Origin: an uncultured Alphaproteobacteria bacterium
GTDB lineage: Bacteria > Pseudomonadota > Alphaproteobacteria > Caulobacterales > Parvularculaceae
Direction of reading: 5' to 3'
DNA: 5,699 bases
Assembly (NCBI GenBank): GCA_937895955.1
Contig: CALAZI010000222.1
Coordinates: 1-5,699 of the forward strand
In this document: positions 5,645-5,699 of the stretch, one piece after another
Layout of the letters: each line of letters opens with the position of its first letter
Position numbering within the stretch: position 1 is the first letter of the stretch
Translations under genes and position numbers: made by a program
Notes under the pieces: model-generated
Told to the model about the DNA's origin: nothing
Databases searched by the model: none
Seen by the model: the letters and a program-made list of their open reading frames with translations, nothing else

Positions 5645-5699
5645 TGGTGCCGCTTAGGTGACTCGAACACCTGACCCCATCATTACGAATGATGTGCTC
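5645..5699 (-). tRNA. tRNA-Thr(CGT), partial at the window edge
   Basis: Minus strand, 3' end at 5645 with encoded CCA (5645-5647). The discriminator A (5648) is followed by acceptor strand AAGCGGC (5649-5655), T arm with TTCGAGT loop (5656-5672), variable loop GGGTC (5673-5677), and a fully paired anticodon arm (CATCA/TGATG, 5678-5694) with loop TTCGTAA and anticodon CGT at 5685-5687, which reads ACG (Thr). The 3' D-stem strand GAGC (5696-5699) ends the window. The 5' D arm and acceptor strand lie outside, so an intact gene is likely but unproven; a remnant that breaks beyond the edge is not excluded. Confidence 0.9.

Overview
The window reads like accessory DNA from an alphaproteobacterium. 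The lineage is inferred from the GC-rich codon use of the three main genes and from TonB-dependent and PepSY proteins of a style common in that class. No marker gene fixes the genus.

Layout, left to right. Positions 1-142 hold nothing I can assign. Positions 143-475 (minus strand) are a decayed N-terminal piece of a type I restriction endonuclease subunit (hsdR). Positions 434-1150 (plus) encode an unrecognised, strongly helical protein with a two-cysteine loop near its C-terminus; its first ~50 codons overlap the hsdR remnant and look unnatural, so its true start is doubtful. The left fifth is therefore a scar-like patchwork.

Positions 1200-5255 form a coherent plus-strand cassette of three genes: a small exported Cys/His protein resembling DUF2946 (best start a TTG at 1267), a TonB-dependent outer-membrane receptor (ATG 1755), and a five-helix PepSY-domain inner-membrane protein with His-rich periplasmic loops (ATG 3861). 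A perfect 8-bp inverted repeat at 1200-1220 lies in the likely promoter and looks like a metal-regulator operator. An imperfect 12-bp hairpin sits just after the receptor stop codon. The simplest reading is TonB-driven import of a metal or metal-chelate across the outer membrane, with the PepSY protein acting on the ligand (perhaps reducing it) at the inner membrane, and the small protein acting as a periplasmic accessory. Iron or copper are the likeliest substrates; the sequence does not decide between them.

Positions 5256-5699 look like an integration zone. A 45-nt 3' half of tRNA-Gly(GCC) on the minus strand (5400-5444) ends exactly at the anticodon loop, as tyrosine-recombinase attachment sites often do. 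It is flanked on both sides by tandem GTTACC repeats, each pair with an 11-bp period, which could be integrase arm sites. At the right edge, minus-strand tRNA-Thr(CGT) is cut by the window end. No integrase gene is visible.
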